Assembly (NCBI RefSeq): GCF_024204685.1
Contig: NZ_CP100350.1
Location: 1,426,001 to 1,490,000 of the forward strand
DNA from: Gilvimarinus sp. DA14
GTDB lineage: Bacteria > Pseudomonadota > Gammaproteobacteria > Pseudomonadales > Cellvibrionaceae
Length of the DNA stretch: 64,000 nt
Reading direction: 5' to 3'
This document shows positions 46,028-57,824 of this stretch, piece by piece (position 1 is the stretch's first letter; every line of letters begins with the position of its first letter). The notes beneath the pieces were generated by a model. That model was not told where the DNA came from. It saw nothing but the letters and a program-made list of their open reading frames with translations, and did no database searches. The translations under genes and the position numbers were made by a program.

Positions 46028-46525
46028 TCAGCCTCCACTAAACCAAACTATGCCGGCAAGGTATAAGCCAACACCGAAAATTGCATGATTGAGTAGGCTT
46101 TTCAGTCGTGCCGTCCAAGGTGCAGCCGTCCTGCTGGCGGCGATACCCTGCCCCATACCCGGTTGCATAAACAAAAAGGGTAGCAGCACCGTAGCTACGC
46201 CAAACCCTAGCGCTGGCCATAAGTTTGGCTGAAATAACCAGGCGTTGCCCACCCAGCCGAGAAACACTAACGCAAACACGACGCCTGTAATATAGTGAAA
46301 AACCCAACCCAGCCACAGCTCCGCAACGACCGGACTTGACTGAGCGATAGCTCTATGGAACACCCGGCCCGCCGATACGTGCCCAAGCCAGCGTCCGAGA
46401 TATCGCATATTCATTGAAGGAGTATTAAACGCCCAGCGCTGCAGCCAGGCCCAGCAGTCAAGCAACGCCGTTGCGCTAACGCCAAGAAGAACCGCAGCTA
46501 AAACCCATTCAGATATTGACTTCAT
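46028..46525 (-). CDS. DUF2938-family membrane protein
   Basis: A 165-residue membrane protein with four to five helices, starting MKSISEWVLAAVLLGVSATALLD and containing GRVFHRAIAQSSPVVAELWLGWVFHYITGVVFALVF and NHAIFGVGLYLAGI; DUF2938 proteins have this layout. Function is unknown. It is divergent from a MerR-type regulator gene 62 bp away, with a MerR-type operator and promoter between them, so it is probably induced by an effector of that regulator. Confidence 0.8.
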   Translation of the reverse strand: MKSISEWVLAAVLLGVSATALLDCWAWLQRWAFNTPSMNMRYLGRWLGHVSAGRVFHRAIAQSSPVVAELWLGWVFHYITGVVFALVFLGWVGNAWLFQPNLWPALGFGVATVLLPFLFMQPGMGQGIAASRTAAPWTARLKSLLNHAIFGVGLYLAGIVWFSGG

Positions 46526-46553
46526 ATTTGCCTCCCAACAGATCTAAAATAAC

Positions 46554-46584
46554 AGTCTGCAACTTAAAGCCAACTTGAAGTCAA
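46554..46584 (-). promoter_or_regulatory. MerR-type operator/promoter of DUF2938 gene
   Basis: On the minus strand TTGACT (46579-46584) is separated by 19 bp from CAGACT (46554-46559). The spacer holds an imperfect palindrome CTTCAAGTTGGCTTTAAG (46563-46580). A 19-bp spacer with a dyad in it is the typical MerR-family promoter layout. The adjacent MerR gene starts at 46588. Confidence 0.6.
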
Positions 46585-46587
46585 GAG

Positions 46588-47058
46588 ATGAACAGAGAAG
46601 CTTTACTGGATATTGCTCAGGTCGCGCGCGAGGCTAATATAACAGCTGCTACGCTGCGCTATTATGAAGAGCTAATGTTAATTAAACCCGCCGGGCGTCA
46701 GGGGCTGAGGCGCCAGTACTACCCTCAGGTGATTCAACAATTAGGTTTAATTGCTTTAGCGCAAGAAGCGGGCTTTTCACTGCAAGACATAGGCGCTATG
46801 TTTGCAGGCGGCAAGCTACAAATCGACCGCGAGCAGCTTAGCGCTCAGGCGGACGAGCTGGACCGCCGCATTAAACGCCTAAGCGCTATGCGTGACGGTC
46901 TGCGCCACGCTGCACTGTGTCCCCACGAGGACCACCTAGAGTGCGATAAATTTCAACGGTTAATTAAAGTCGCGCAAAAATCGCGGCAGCTTAAGTCCAG
47001 ACAAGCTCAGCCTCAGCAACTGAGTAAAACAAGTCGCAAGCACAACCATAAACTCTAG
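46588..47058 (+). CDS. MerR-family transcriptional regulator
   Basis: A 156-residue regulator with the MerR winged-helix N-terminus DIAQVAREANITAATLRYYE followed by a wing GLRRQYYPQV and a dimerisation helix (about 80-110). The effector region (about 115-156) contains CPHEDHLECDKF, with two cysteines that could bind a metal or sense oxidants, and a basic glutamine-rich tail. It is divergent from the DUF2938 membrane protein gene and probably regulates it. It is not CueR or SoxR by its cysteine spacing; its effector is unknown. Confidence 0.85.
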   Translation: MNREALLDIAQVAREANITAATLRYYEELMLIKPAGRQGLRRQYYPQVIQQLGLIALAQEAGFSLQDIGAMFAGGKLQIDREQLSAQADELDRRIKRLSAMRDGLRHAALCPHEDHLECDKFQRLIKVAQKSRQLKSRQAQPQQLSKTSRKHNHKL

Positions 47059-47130
47059 CGAATCATCGACTCTCTTGGCACAGTGAACGCTTCGGCCGTA
47101 GGATAAAATTACTGATCACAGATAACGGAG

Positions 47131-48027
47131 TTACGGATTGCGACTAGAATCTTCCTTTAGAAGCGTGCCCTTAGCCGAGATGGATGACATGGAGAGGCTG
47201 GGATCGTGATAGGGATTTTCCAAGGTAATGAATTTCAAGCCCTCCCTGCGCAAAAATTCTATTTCAGCCGCAAAGTGTTGACGAAACAAATCTTGCATAC
47301 CTCCGTGCTGCTGTAACAAGTTAAGGCCCGTTTCGATTCTCTCGGCTAAATGAAGATTACCCTTGCCGACATAAAAAACCACTGGAAACCAGAAACTCAC
47401 TACGGTATCCGGAACAACCGCCAGCTGTTCAGCAGTCTCCGAGCTGGCAATAGCCTCGCGATAGTCCATTAATGTCGCCGGTAGAAAATCAAACCTCCCC
47501 TGCTGCAGCATAGATACCAAAGACGTAACATGGGCGATATCACTGACCCGAAAACCATTGTGGCGGTAAATATCCACATCAGCCCAGCCACGACCCAAGC
47601 CGACTTGATAGTCGGCCAAGGCTAAAAGGTTGTCCAGCCGCCGGAAACAATCGATATCATTCGCACGTATAATCAAGCGCTGATGACCGAGCAGATTAAA
47701 TAGGATGGGTACCTTTATGGGGTGATTTTCTTCATTTTTATCCTGGCTCGCCCCTGGCGGCAAATAAGGGCCTGTGCGTATGTTAATAAGCTTGGCCTTA
47801 TTAATTTCTCTGCGCGCTCGGCTGGTGCTAAATTCTTGCGCCACCCGTACCAGCTGGTAAGGTCCGTGAGAATCTCGGGTTACCTCTAAAGCACTTTCGA
47901 GCAGCGCGAGCTGATAGGCGTCGCGCTTAGGCGACTGCCCCCAATCCCAATACCGGTAAACTTGCGCGGCATTTGTCGCTGACACGGAAAACAATAAAAG
48001 TAGCAGTAAATACTTGTTGCAGAGCAT
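47131..48027 (-). CDS. Periplasmic solute-binding-like protein
   Basis: A 298-residue exported protein with signal peptide MLCNKYLLLLLLFSVSATNA. The mature part resembles the type-3 extracellular solute-binding fold: QVYRYWDWGQSPKRDAYQLA at the start, IKVPILFNLLGHQRLIIR, LDNLLALADYQVGLGRGWAD, LVSMLQQGRFDFLPATLMDY and a helical C-terminus. Many such orphan proteins in these bacteria are not transport components but sensors or ligand carriers. No ABC transporter subunit is adjacent. It stands alone between the MerR gene and katG. Confidence 0.75.
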   Translation of the reverse strand: MLCNKYLLLLLLFSVSATNAAQVYRYWDWGQSPKRDAYQLALLESALEVTRDSHGPYQLVRVAQEFSTSRARREINKAKLINIRTGPYLPPGASQDKNEENHPIKVPILFNLLGHQRLIIRANDIDCFRRLDNLLALADYQVGLGRGWADVDIYRHNGFRVSDIAHVTSLVSMLQQGRFDFLPATLMDYREAIASSETAEQLAVVPDTVVSFWFPVVFYVGKGNLHLAERIETGLNLLQQHGGMQDLFRQHFAAEIEFLRREGLKFITLENPYHDPSLSMSSISAKGTLLKEDSSRNP

Positions 48028-48111
48028 AAAATCTACGCCAGTTCTTATATTTATTGTTTTAGATTACCAACAGCGCTTAGGTCACGCAATGTGTCACATA
48101 ATAGAAACGAA

Positions 48112-48133
48112 AACGAGCCCTGCGGGGCTCGTT
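48112..48133 (-). terminator. Terminator downstream of katG
   Basis: AACGAGCCC-TGCG-GGGCTCGTT inverted repeat; on the minus strand it is followed by TTTCGTTTCT. It lies about 50 bp past the katG stop, after another imperfect hairpin at 48144-48164. Confidence 0.8.
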
Positions 48134-48185
48134 GTTCAGTCGCCGGCGCTTTACTAAGGCGCCGTTGTTTAGCCTGATGTAAACG

Positions 48186-50420
<2,235 letters not shown>

Positions 50421-50457
50421 TTATTTATATCCAATTACGGTTAAACCCTCGAATAGC

Positions 50458-50473
50458 AAGCTTTTGTAAGCTT
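50458..50473. promoter_or_regulatory. AAGCTT-TTGT-AAGCTT repeat upstream of katG
   Basis: Two self-palindromic AAGCTT hexamers separated by TTGT lie about 60 bp before the katG start. It could be a regulator site; it does not match the OxyR consensus well. Confidence 0.25.
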
Positions 50474-50582
50474 AAGCTCGCTAGGTGGGATATTCAGTAT
50501 GGTTAAGCCTCGCCGGGTTTGCCATACAAAAACCATAATGAGCTGTATAAATTGCATTTATAGAACACATCTTTGCAGCCAT

Positions 50583-50612
50583 AAAAAAAAGCGAGCCAAT
50601 GGCTCGCTTTTT
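50583..50612 (-). terminator. Terminator downstream of purL
   Basis: AAAAAAGCGAGCC-AAT-GGCTCGCTTTTT: a perfect stem with flanking A/T tracts, 28 bp after the purL stop on the minus strand. It may also act on the plus strand. Confidence 0.93.
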
Positions 50613-50640
50613 AGTTCAGAAATAAGACTTCTGTCGCCGA

Positions 50641-53600
50641 CTATCCCACAAACACCCGGGCGTTACGGAACAGACGCAGCCAGGCGCCGTCTTCTTGCCA
50701 GTCGTCCGGATGCCAGGAGTTAGTCACCGCGCGGAATACCCGCTCGGGGTGAGGCATCATAATGGTGGCGCGGCCATCTTCGCTGGTGACACTGGTGATA
50801 CCCAAAGGTGAGCCATTGGGGTTGGCCGGGTACTGCTCGGTCACCTGTAGGCTGTTATCCAGATAGCGCATGGCCACCAGACCGCTGTTGTCGCAGCTGT
50901 TTAAAGCGCGGTCATCGGCGAATTCAGCGCGACCTTCGCCGTGGGCCACGGCCACAGGCATATGCGAGCCCGCCATACCTTTAAACAGCACCGAGGGCGA
51001 CTCCTGGATTTTTACCAGCGAGAAGCGCGCTTCAAACTGCTCGGACAAGTTGCGCACAAAGCGCGGCCAGTGATCGGCGCCGGGAATCAGATCTTTCAGG
51101 TTAGACATCATCTGACAGCCGTTGCACACCCCCAGGCTAAAGGTATCGGCGCGGTTGAAGAAACCTTCGAACTGATCGCGCACCTGCTGGTTAAACAGCA
51201 CGGTTTTGGCCCAGCCCTCACCGGCGCCCAGTACGTCACCGTAAGAAAAGCCACCGCAGGCCACCAGGCCTTTAAAGGTTTCCAGACCAACGCGCCCGGC
51301 CAGCAGATCGCTCATATGTACGTCCACGGCGGCAAAGCCTGCGCGATCAAACGCCGCGGCCATTTCCACATGGCCGTTAACGCCCTGCTCACGCAGTACC
51401 GCGATACGCGGGCGCTCGCCTTTGCTGATGAAAGGCGCGGCGACATCGTCGTTGATATCGTAGCTCAGCTCTGCGCTCAGGCCGGGGTTAGCGGCCATAA
51501 TGCCGTCAAACTCCTGCTTAGCGCAGGCGGGGTTATCGCGCAGCGCCTGCATCTGGTAGCTGGTTTCGCTCCACAAACTCTGCAAAATAACGCGGCTTTG
51601 GTCGAACACCAGCTCGCCGTTTTGCGCGATGCGCAGCCAGTCGTCTTCATTCAGGGTACCAATGCTATGCACCAGACCAGTTAGGCCGGCATCGGCGTAC
51701 AAGGCTTTTACTTTTTCGGCATCGGCGCGCTTAACTTGCAACACGGCGCCCAGCTCTTCGCTAAACAATGCGGTCAGCGGACACTCGCCCAGGGCGTTAA
51801 TGTCCACATCAATACCGCAGTGACCAGCAAAGCTCATCTCGGCCAGGGTGGCGAATAAACCGCCGTCGGAGCGGTCGTGATAAGCGAGAATCCAACCCTC
51901 AGCCAGGGCTTTTTGGGTGGCCTCAAAAAAGCCCTTTAATTGTGCGGCGCTATCCACATCCGCCGGGGTGTCGCCCAGCTGATTGTAGGTTTGCGCCAGA
52001 ACAGAACCACCCAAACGGTTTTTACCTGCGCCCAGGTCCACCAACAGCAGCTCGGTCTCGCCCTGATCGGTGCGAAGCTCGGGGGTGACCGACAGGCGCA
52101 CATCGCTGACCGGACTAAACGCGGTAATCACCAGCGACAAAGGCGCGGTGACGGCTTTGTCTTTGCCGTTTTCGCTCCAGGCGGTGCGCATGGACATAGA
52201 GTCTTTACCCACCGGAATGGTGATACCCAGTGCCGGGCACAGCTCCATGCCCACGGCCTCAACGGTGCGGTAAAGTTTTTCGTCTTCGCCTTTGTGGCCG
52301 GCAGCGCACATCCAGTTGGCGGACAATTTAATGTCTTTGATATCGGCAATCGGGGCACAGGCGATGTTGGTGAGGGCCTCGCCCACGGCCATACGACCAG
52401 ACGCCGGGGCGTCCAGTAGCGCGCTCGGGGTGCGCTCGCCAATGCTCATGGCCTCGCCTTTGACCGAGTCGTAACTGACGGTGGTAATGGCGCAGTCGGC
52501 CACCGGAATCTGCCAGGGGCCGACCATCTGATCGCGTACCACCATACCGGTAACAGAGCGGTCGCCAATGGTGATCAAAAAGCTCTTATTGGCCACCGTG
52601 GGGTGCTTAAGCACACGCTCGGCGGCTTCGTTAATGTCAATTTCGGCGGTGTTAAATTCGTCCGAGGCCGGGGTGTAGCGGCTGGCCTCGCGGTGCATTT
52701 TGGGCGGCTTGCCGAACAGCAGCGACATGGGCAGATCCACGGGCTTGGCGTCGAAGTGCTTGTCGTTAACCACCAGGTGCTGCTCGCTGGTGGATTCCCC
52801 CACTACCGCGTAAGGGGCGCGCTCGCGCTCGCACATTTGCTCAAAGCGGGCGAGATTTTCAGGCGCAATGGCGAGTACATAACGCTCTTGGGATTCGTTG
52901 CACCAAATCGCCAAGGGACTCATGGAAGGCTCGTCGTTGGGCACGTTGCGCAGCTCAAAGCTGCCGCCACAGCCGCCGTCTTTTACCAGCTCGGGGAAGG
53001 CGTTAGACAGGCCGCCGGCGCCCACATCGTGAATAAAGGCGATGGGGTTGTCGTTGCCCAGCTGCCAGCATCGGTCGATGACCTCTTGGCAGCGGCGTTC
53101 GATTTCGGGGTTCTGGCGCTGCACCGAGGCAAAGTCCAGATCTTCGGACGAGCTGCCCGAATCCATAGACGAGGCCGCGCCGCCGCCCAGACCAATCAAC
53201 ATAGCCGGTCCGCCTAACACGACCAGCTTGCAACCGGCGGCAAAGGGCGGCTTGTCGACGTGCTCGCTGCGGATATTGCCGTAACCACCGGCCAGCATAA
53301 TGGGCTTGTGGTAGCCGCGGCGCTCGCCGTCGTAGTTCTCTTCAAAGGTGCGGAAGTAGCCGCAGATGTTGGGGCGGCCAAACTCGTTGTTAAAGGCCGC
53401 GCCGCCGATGGGGCCATCCAGCATAATATCCAGGGCGCTGACGATGCGACCTGGCTTGCCGTACTCCTGTTCCCAGGGCTGGATAAACGACGGAATATTC
53501 AGGTTAGAAACGGTAAAACCGGTTAAACCCACTTTGGGCTTAGAGCCGCGCCCTACCGCGCCCTCGTCACGAATTTCACCGCCGGCACCCGTGCCCGCGC

Positions 53601-54513
53601 CGGCAAAGGGTGAGATAGCCGTGGGGTGGTTGTGGGTTTCCACTTTCATCAGCAGGTTAACGTTTTCGCTGCTGTAGCGGTACTCGGCGGTTTCCGGGTC
53701 CGGGTAAAAGCGTCCGGCCTGGGGGCCTTCGACCACAGCGGCGTTATCGGCGTAGGCCGACATCACTTGTTCGCCGCCACACTCAAAGGTGTTTTTGATC
53801 ATTTTAAACAGGCTGCGGGGCTGCTCTTCGCCATCCAGGGTCCAGCTGGCGTTAAAGATTTTATGACGGCAGTGCTCGGAGTTGGCCTGGGCGAACATCA
53901 TCAGCTCAACATCCACCGGGTTGCGCCCCAGTTTCTGGAAGTTCTCCACCAGGTAGTCAATTTCGTCATCCGCCAAAGCCAGACCCAACTCGCCATTGGC
54001 TTTGGCCAGAGCGTCGCGACCACCGCCTAACACATCCACGCTGGTCTGCGGCGCGGGTTCGGCGTGATCAAACATGCCGCCTGCCGACTCCAGGCTGGGC
54101 AGAACCGCTTCAACCATACGGTCGTGTAACAATGCAGCAACTGCTTCGCGCTCAGACTCGGCAATATCGCCCTGCACATGGTAGCTAATGCCCCGCTCAA
54201 TGCGTTTTACTTCAAACAGACCGCTATTGTGGGCAATATCGGTGGCCTTGGAAGACCAGGGCGAGATGGTGCCAAAACGCGGCACCACCAAAAACAGGCG
54301 CCCTTCGTGGGACACTTCATCCATACGCGGGCCGTAGGTCAAAAGCTTGCCCAACACCACTTGATCTTCGTCTGACAGGGGCGCGGCCAGATCGATAAAG
54401 TGGGTGTATTCGGCCGCCACGGCGGTGACACCGGGAGCGACCTCTTGCAAACTGGCAAGTAATTTTTGCGTACGGAAAGGAGAAAGTGCGGGGGCACCGG
54501 GCAAAATCAGCAT
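50641..54513 (-). CDS. purL: Phosphoribosylformylglycinamidine synthase PurL
   Basis: A 1290-residue enzyme of de novo purine synthesis that converts FGAR to FGAM using ATP and glutamine. The N-terminal domain starts [20 protein letters not shown]; the synthetase core has [40 protein letters not shown] and [17 protein letters not shown]. The C-terminal glutaminase has [20 protein letters not shown] with the catalytic Cys and [10 protein letters not shown] with His and Glu. Length is that of the single-chain large PurL of gammaproteobacteria. It is followed by a terminator and is divergent from mltF. Confidence 0.98.
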   Translation of the reverse strand: MLILPGAPALSPFRTQKLLASLQEVAPGVTAVAAEYTHFIDLAAPLSDEDQVVLGKLLTYGPRMDEVSHEGRLFLVVPRFGTISPWSSKATDIAHNSGLFEVKRIERGISYHVQGDIAESEREAVAALLHDRMVEAVLPSLESAGGMFDHAEPAPQTSVDVLGGGRDALAKANGELGLALADDEIDYLVENFQKLGRNPVDVELMMFAQANSEHCRHKIFNASWTLDGEEQPRSLFKMIKNTFECGGEQVMSAYADNAAVVEGPQAGRFYPDPETAEYRYSSENVNLLMKVETHNHPTAISPFAGAGTGAGGEIRDEGAVGRGSKPKVGLTGFTVSNLNIPSFIQPWEQEYGKPGRIVSALDIMLDGPIGGAAFNNEFGRPNICGYFRTFEENYDGERRGYHKPIMLAGGYGNIRSEHVDKPPFAAGCKLVVLGGPAMLIGLGGGAASSMDSGSSSEDLDFASVQRQNPEIERRCQEVIDRCWQLGNDNPIAFIHDVGAGGLSNAFPELVKDGGCGGSFELRNVPNDEPSMSPLAIWCNESQERYVLAIAPENLARFEQMCERERAPYAVVGESTSEQHLVVNDKHFDAKPVDLPMSLLFGKPPKMHREASRYTPASDEFNTAEIDINEAAERVLKHPTVANKSFLITIGDRSVTGMVVRDQMVGPWQIPVADCAITTVSYDSVKGEAMSIGERTPSALLDAPASGRMAVGEALTNIACAPIADIKDIKLSANWMCAAGHKGEDEKLYRTVEAVGMELCPALGITIPVGKDSMSMRTAWSENGKDKAVTAPLSLVITAFSPVSDVRLSVTPELRTDQGETELLLVDLGAGKNRLGGSVLAQTYNQLGDTPADVDSAAQLKGFFEATQKALAEGWILAYHDRSDGGLFATLAEMSFAGHCGIDVDINALGECPLTALFSEELGAVLQVKRADAEKVKALYADAGLTGLVHSIGTLNEDDWLRIAQNGELVFDQSRVILQSLWSETSYQMQALRDNPACAKQEFDGIMAANPGLSAELSYDINDDVAAPFISKGERPRIAVLREQGVNGHVEMAAAFDRAGFAAVDVHMSDLLAGRVGLETFKGLVACGGFSYGDVLGAGEGWAKTVLFNQQVRDQFEGFFNRADTFSLGVCNGCQMMSNLKDLIPGADHWPRFVRNLSEQFEARFSLVKIQESPSVLFKGMAGSHMPVAVAHGEGRAEFADDRALNSCDNSGLVAMRYLDNSLQVTEQYPANPNGSPLGITSVTSEDGRATIMMPHPERVFRAVTNSWHPDDWQEDGAWLRLFRNARVFVG

Positions 54514-54970
54514 AGCGGGTTGAGCCTCAAGCTAGCGGGGTTGAGTTGTGTACACACAGGTCGCCGACAGCCCCGTCCGGTGAGGTAAATCGGCCGACCC
54601 TAAAAAGGGCGGCTATTGTACTGCAATTACCAGGTAAAGGCAGCCGCGACAGGCACTTAAAGCTCAAAAAACACCCAGCTAATTTTCTCCAGAGCGGCGA
54701 TCTATAGCTTTGCGGCGAGTAAACTCCATAACTTAGCTCAAATTGGCTTTAGACTCTTAATGCCGACACAGCTATTATTTAAACAACCACACCAGTTGCG
54801 ACGCGTGACGCGGTCCACGACAAAATGGCCATGTCAAGCTGGCAGATCGGCACCGATGTGTATAAAATCGCGCAAATTTTATGCACCCTATCTATTAAGC
54901 GCATGCACTAAAGAGCATATGCGAATAGCGGGCACAGGCTGAATCCGGCTAACCCCGGAAGGCGGAGTGA
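54514..54970. other. 457-bp divergent region of purL and mltF
   Basis: It holds no convincing gene; a 60-residue plus-strand frame at 54760-54942 is likely spurious. Visible items are GTGTATAAAAT (about 54856), a possible -10 region for mltF, a short ATCGG-CA-CCGAT dyad just before it, and AAAAT-ATTTT arms after it. The first half presumably contains the purL promoter; I saw no PurR operator. Confidence 0.45.
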
Positions 54971-56485
54971 ATGCTGAAACAGACCATCGGCCAATACCTG
55001 TACAGGCTCCCAGCGCGACTGCGCGCTAAGCGCTTGCTGTTCAGTGTGTTACTGCTTGCTCTGACTTTAGCTCTGACCACCAGCCGCCCACCCACCACCC
55101 TTGAACAACTACTGCAAACTGGCACCCTGGTAGCCATATCGCGCAACGGCCCCACCACCTATTACGAAGGTCCCGAGGGCACCACCGGATTTGAGTTTTT
55201 GCTGCTACAGGGCTTTGCCGACTACCTGGGCGTAGAGCTACAAATTCTGGAGCAGGAAAGCCTGAGCAAAATGCTGCAGCAGGTGGCTAGCGATCAGGCC
55301 CACCTGGCCGCCGCGGGTCTCAGCATCACGCCCCAGCGGGCCAAAACCGTTAAATTTACTCAGCCCTACCTCGAGGTAAAGCAGCAGCTCTTGTATCGCC
55401 GGGGCAGTTCCAAACCTGAATCTCTGGCAGATCTAAGCGGCGGCGATTTACTGGTGATTGCCGGCTCCTCCCACGCCGAGCGTCTGGAAACTCTGAAAGC
55501 CGAGTTTCCGGACCTCACTTGGCGTGAGCAAGAAAGCCTGGAAATGATCGACTTGATGGAAATGGTGCACCGCGGCGAGGTGGACTACGCCATCGTCGAC
55601 TCCAACGCCTACCTCAGCAACGCTCATATTTTCCCCAAGGCACGTATCGCCTTCGACCTGGGAGACTCCGAACAGCTTGGCTGGGCCTTTGCACACCGCT
55701 TAGATAGCTCGCTGTACGACAAAGCGCGGGAATACTTAGATGAGATTAAAGCCAATGGCTCGCTAGAGGCGCTGGTAGCCGAGCTGTTCCACACCCCGGC
55801 CCCCGTGAGCACCGGGGGCGCCCTGCTGTTTACCCACCGGGTAGAAAATCGCCTGCCTCAGTGGCAGGAACTGATTCAGGAGGTAGCCGCCGAGGTGGAC
55901 ATGAGCTGGCAACTGCTGGCGGCCATGAGTTATCAGGAGTCCCACTGGAACGCCAAAGCTGTATCGCATACCGGCGTACGAGGCTTAATGATGCTAACCC
56001 GCACCACCGCCCGCGAATTGGGAATTGAGGATCGACGCGACCCGGAGCAGAGTATGCGCGGCGGCGCCTTATATTTTAAGAATCTTTACCAGCGCCTACC
56101 CGAGCGCATCACTGACCCCGACCGCACCCTGTTGGCACTGGCGGCCTACAACGTCGGTATGGGCCACCTGGAGGATGCCCGGGTGCTGACCCAGCGTCAC
56201 GGCGGCAACCCGGATCTGTGGGCCGATGTGGAAAAACACCTCCCCCTGTTGGCCAAGCGCAAATACTACCGCACGGTAAAACACGGCTACGCGCGCGGCT
56301 GGGAGCCGGTACATTATGTCAACAATATCCTTCAGTATCGCGATATTATTGTCTGGCACGACCAACAGGAACAGCGCCGCCTGGCGCTGATGGAAAACTC
56401 AGAGGGCGCCGAAGACGGCGAGAGCACCGATGACGCTAGCAGCAAAGCGTCCCAAAATCAGCTCGCGCCGCTGTCAATTTTATAG
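54971..56485 (+). CDS. mltF: Membrane-bound lytic transglycosylase MltF
   Basis: A 504-residue peptidoglycan transglycosylase. It starts with a hydrophobic anchor or signal segment (about 21-38), followed by a solute-binding-like regulatory domain (about 45-275, GTLVAISRNGPTTYYEGPEG, LAAAGLSITPQRAKTVKFTQ) and the catalytic SLT domain (about 295-480) with the catalytic Glu in MSYQESHWNAKAVS, then GVRGLMMLT and LLALAAYNVGMGHLEDARVL. It cuts glycan strands to 1,6-anhydro ends and likely sits in the outer membrane. Placement beside purL and near tadA is the normal gammaproteobacterial synteny. Confidence 0.95.
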   Translation: MLKQTIGQYLYRLPARLRAKRLLFSVLLLALTLALTTSRPPTTLEQLLQTGTLVAISRNGPTTYYEGPEGTTGFEFLLLQGFADYLGVELQILEQESLSKMLQQVASDQAHLAAAGLSITPQRAKTVKFTQPYLEVKQQLLYRRGSSKPESLADLSGGDLLVIAGSSHAERLETLKAEFPDLTWREQESLEMIDLMEMVHRGEVDYAIVDSNAYLSNAHIFPKARIAFDLGDSEQLGWAFAHRLDSSLYDKAREYLDEIKANGSLEALVAELFHTPAPVSTGGALLFTHRVENRLPQWQELIQEVAAEVDMSWQLLAAMSYQESHWNAKAVSHTGVRGLMMLTRTTARELGIEDRRDPEQSMRGGALYFKNLYQRLPERITDPDRTLLALAAYNVGMGHLEDARVLTQRHGGNPDLWADVEKHLPLLAKRKYYRTVKHGYARGWEPVHYVNNILQYRDIIVWHDQQEQRRLALMENSEGAEDGESTDDASSKASQNQLAPLSIL

Positions 56486-56625
56486 TCCGGGATCACCTAC
56501 CGAGCATAGGGAAGTGCCCCCCCTGCCTTAACACACATTTAGCCTGGCATTAACCGTGGCGCCCGGCTACGGATGGCATTTAGGCTACACTAAGCAACCA
56601 ATTCTTTTCGCAACAGGATGTGATT

Positions 56626-57051
56626 ATGATTACTTATCTCTACTGGGGTGGCGTTATTACCCTGGCCATGGTGGTGTTGATACTGCTGGGTAAAAATAAC
56701 TTCTGGCGCAGTGCCATCGGCGGAGCACTTATTGTTTTTATTGGCGGCTGGGCGGCCTATTACTTTCACTTCGAACAGGTGTTTGTAAAACGCTACGGCG
56801 GGGTGATGACCATCACCATACCCGAAGGCCAGCAACACATAACCGCAACCTGGAAAGATGACAATCTCTGGATTGAAAACTACGACCCCAAGACTAACAC
56901 TTGTCACTTTAACGAATACTCCAAAGGGAATATTCTGCAAGGTAAAGTGAGCTTGAAAAACTGCAACCCGCTCGGGGTTGGCAGCAGTGCGGCACGCTTA
57001 AGCGCGGCGAGCAGGCAAGCCCCGCAAGCGGTTGAAGAACTCAGCCCTTAA
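56626..57051 (+). CDS. Small membrane protein of unknown function
   Basis: A 141-residue protein from ATG at 56626, which follows AGGA by 7 bases (GTG at 56620 is possible). It has two membrane helices (about 5-20 YLYWGGVITLAMVVLIL and 28-45 IGGALIVFIGGWAAYYF), then a soluble beta-rich C-terminal part (VMTITIPEGQQHITATWKDD, LWIENYDPKTNTCHFNEYS). I do not recognise the family. A small unknown protein between mltF and tadA also occurs in related gammaproteobacteria. Its end overlaps the tadA-fusion gene by 11 bp on the other strand. Confidence 0.65.
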   Translation: MITYLYWGGVITLAMVVLILLGKNNFWRSAIGGALIVFIGGWAAYYFHFEQVFVKRYGGVMTITIPEGQQHITATWKDDNLWIENYDPKTNTCHFNEYSKGNILQGKVSLKNCNPLGVGSSAARLSAASRQAPQAVEELSP

Positions 57052-57781
57052 GCGCTTTCTTTTCAGCCCGCCGGCGTTTAAAAAACGCCTGCAATTGTTG
57101 CTGACAGGCCTCGCGCTCAACCCCGGGAGTGAGGCTAATAGAGTGATTAAAATAGGGCGCGTCTAGCAAACGCGCCTGGCTTTCCACCACCCCGGCTTTA
57201 GGCTCTACCGTGCCATACACCAAACGGGAAATTCGACTGTGCACAATTGCGCCGGTGCACATGGTGCAGGGCTCAAGGGTAACGTACAAAGTGCAATCGG
57301 CCAGACGGTAATTACCCAACTGGCGCGCCGCATCGCGCAGCGCCATCATTTCAGCGTGCGCTGTAGGGTCACAGGCGCCGATGGGGCGATTATAGCCGCG
57401 CCCCACCACTACCCCATCGCGTACCACCAAAGCTCCCACAGGCACTTCGTCGTTATCTCCGGCACGCTCGGCAAGGGCCATGGCCTCGCGCATCCAATGG
57501 CGGTCGTCGTCGCTGGCGGGCATTTGCGCTGACTCACCGCGGGCGCGGCGTTCGGCTTCATCCACACTCATAGGCGCGACAAATGCAAAGCGCGGTATCG
57601 CTACCCCGTCACGCTCGACCGACTCGGTAAACATTGCCAGCGGGCGCACCCACCAAGAGTAATCCCCGTACAGGCAGCGGTACACCACCAGCGCTTCTTC
57701 GGTTTCGCTGTGGGTGGCAATGCGGTAAACAAAGTAATCACTGCCTTTGTAATGGCGGTATAAACCGGGGCTGATTTGCAT
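57041..57781 (-). CDS. tadA: DUF1653-TadA fusion, tRNA adenosine(34) deaminase
   Basis: Two domains are joined in one frame. The N-terminal 70 residues match DUF1653 (GLYRHYKGSDYFVYRIATHS, YRCLYGDYSWWVRPLAMF, PRFAFV). From about residue 94 there is a complete tRNA adenosine deaminase: DEVPVGALVVRDG, zinc-ligand/proton-shuttle AHAEM (142-144 HAE), PCTMC (171-175) and GTVEPKAGVVES. TadA converts A34 to inosine in tRNA-Arg. I start at ATG 57781; GTG at 57787 is possible. An internal start at residue 87 (MPASDDDRHW) could also make TadA alone. It follows the halogenase operon by 43 bp on the same strand. Confidence 0.9.
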   Translation of the reverse strand: MQISPGLYRHYKGSDYFVYRIATHSETEEALVVYRCLYGDYSWWVRPLAMFTESVERDGVAIPRFAFVAPMSVDEAERRARGESAQMPASDDDRHWMREAMALAERAGDNDEVPVGALVVRDGVVVGRGYNRPIGACDPTAHAEMMALRDAARQLGNYRLADCTLYVTLEPCTMCTGAIVHSRISRLVYGTVEPKAGVVESQARLLDAPYFNHSISLTPGVEREACQQQLQAFFKRRRAEKKALKG

Positions 57782-57824
57782 AAACACTCTGGGCTGGAAA
57801 AAGCCGCTATTTTAGAGCCTAGGT

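Noticed and set aside
50941-51684. 247-residue plus-strand frame opposite purL
   Set aside because: It lies wholly inside the purL coding region on the other strand. PurL is conserved throughout and the antisense frame has no domain or ribosome site.
52603-53217. 204-residue plus-strand frame opposite purL
   Set aside because: Shadow of purL with Ala/Arg/Gly-rich low-complexity composition caused by GC-rich antisense codons.
54760-54942. 60-residue plus-strand frame before mltF
   Set aside because: Low-quality sequence rich in Arg/Lys/Ser without homology features; its end abuts the mltF ribosome site.
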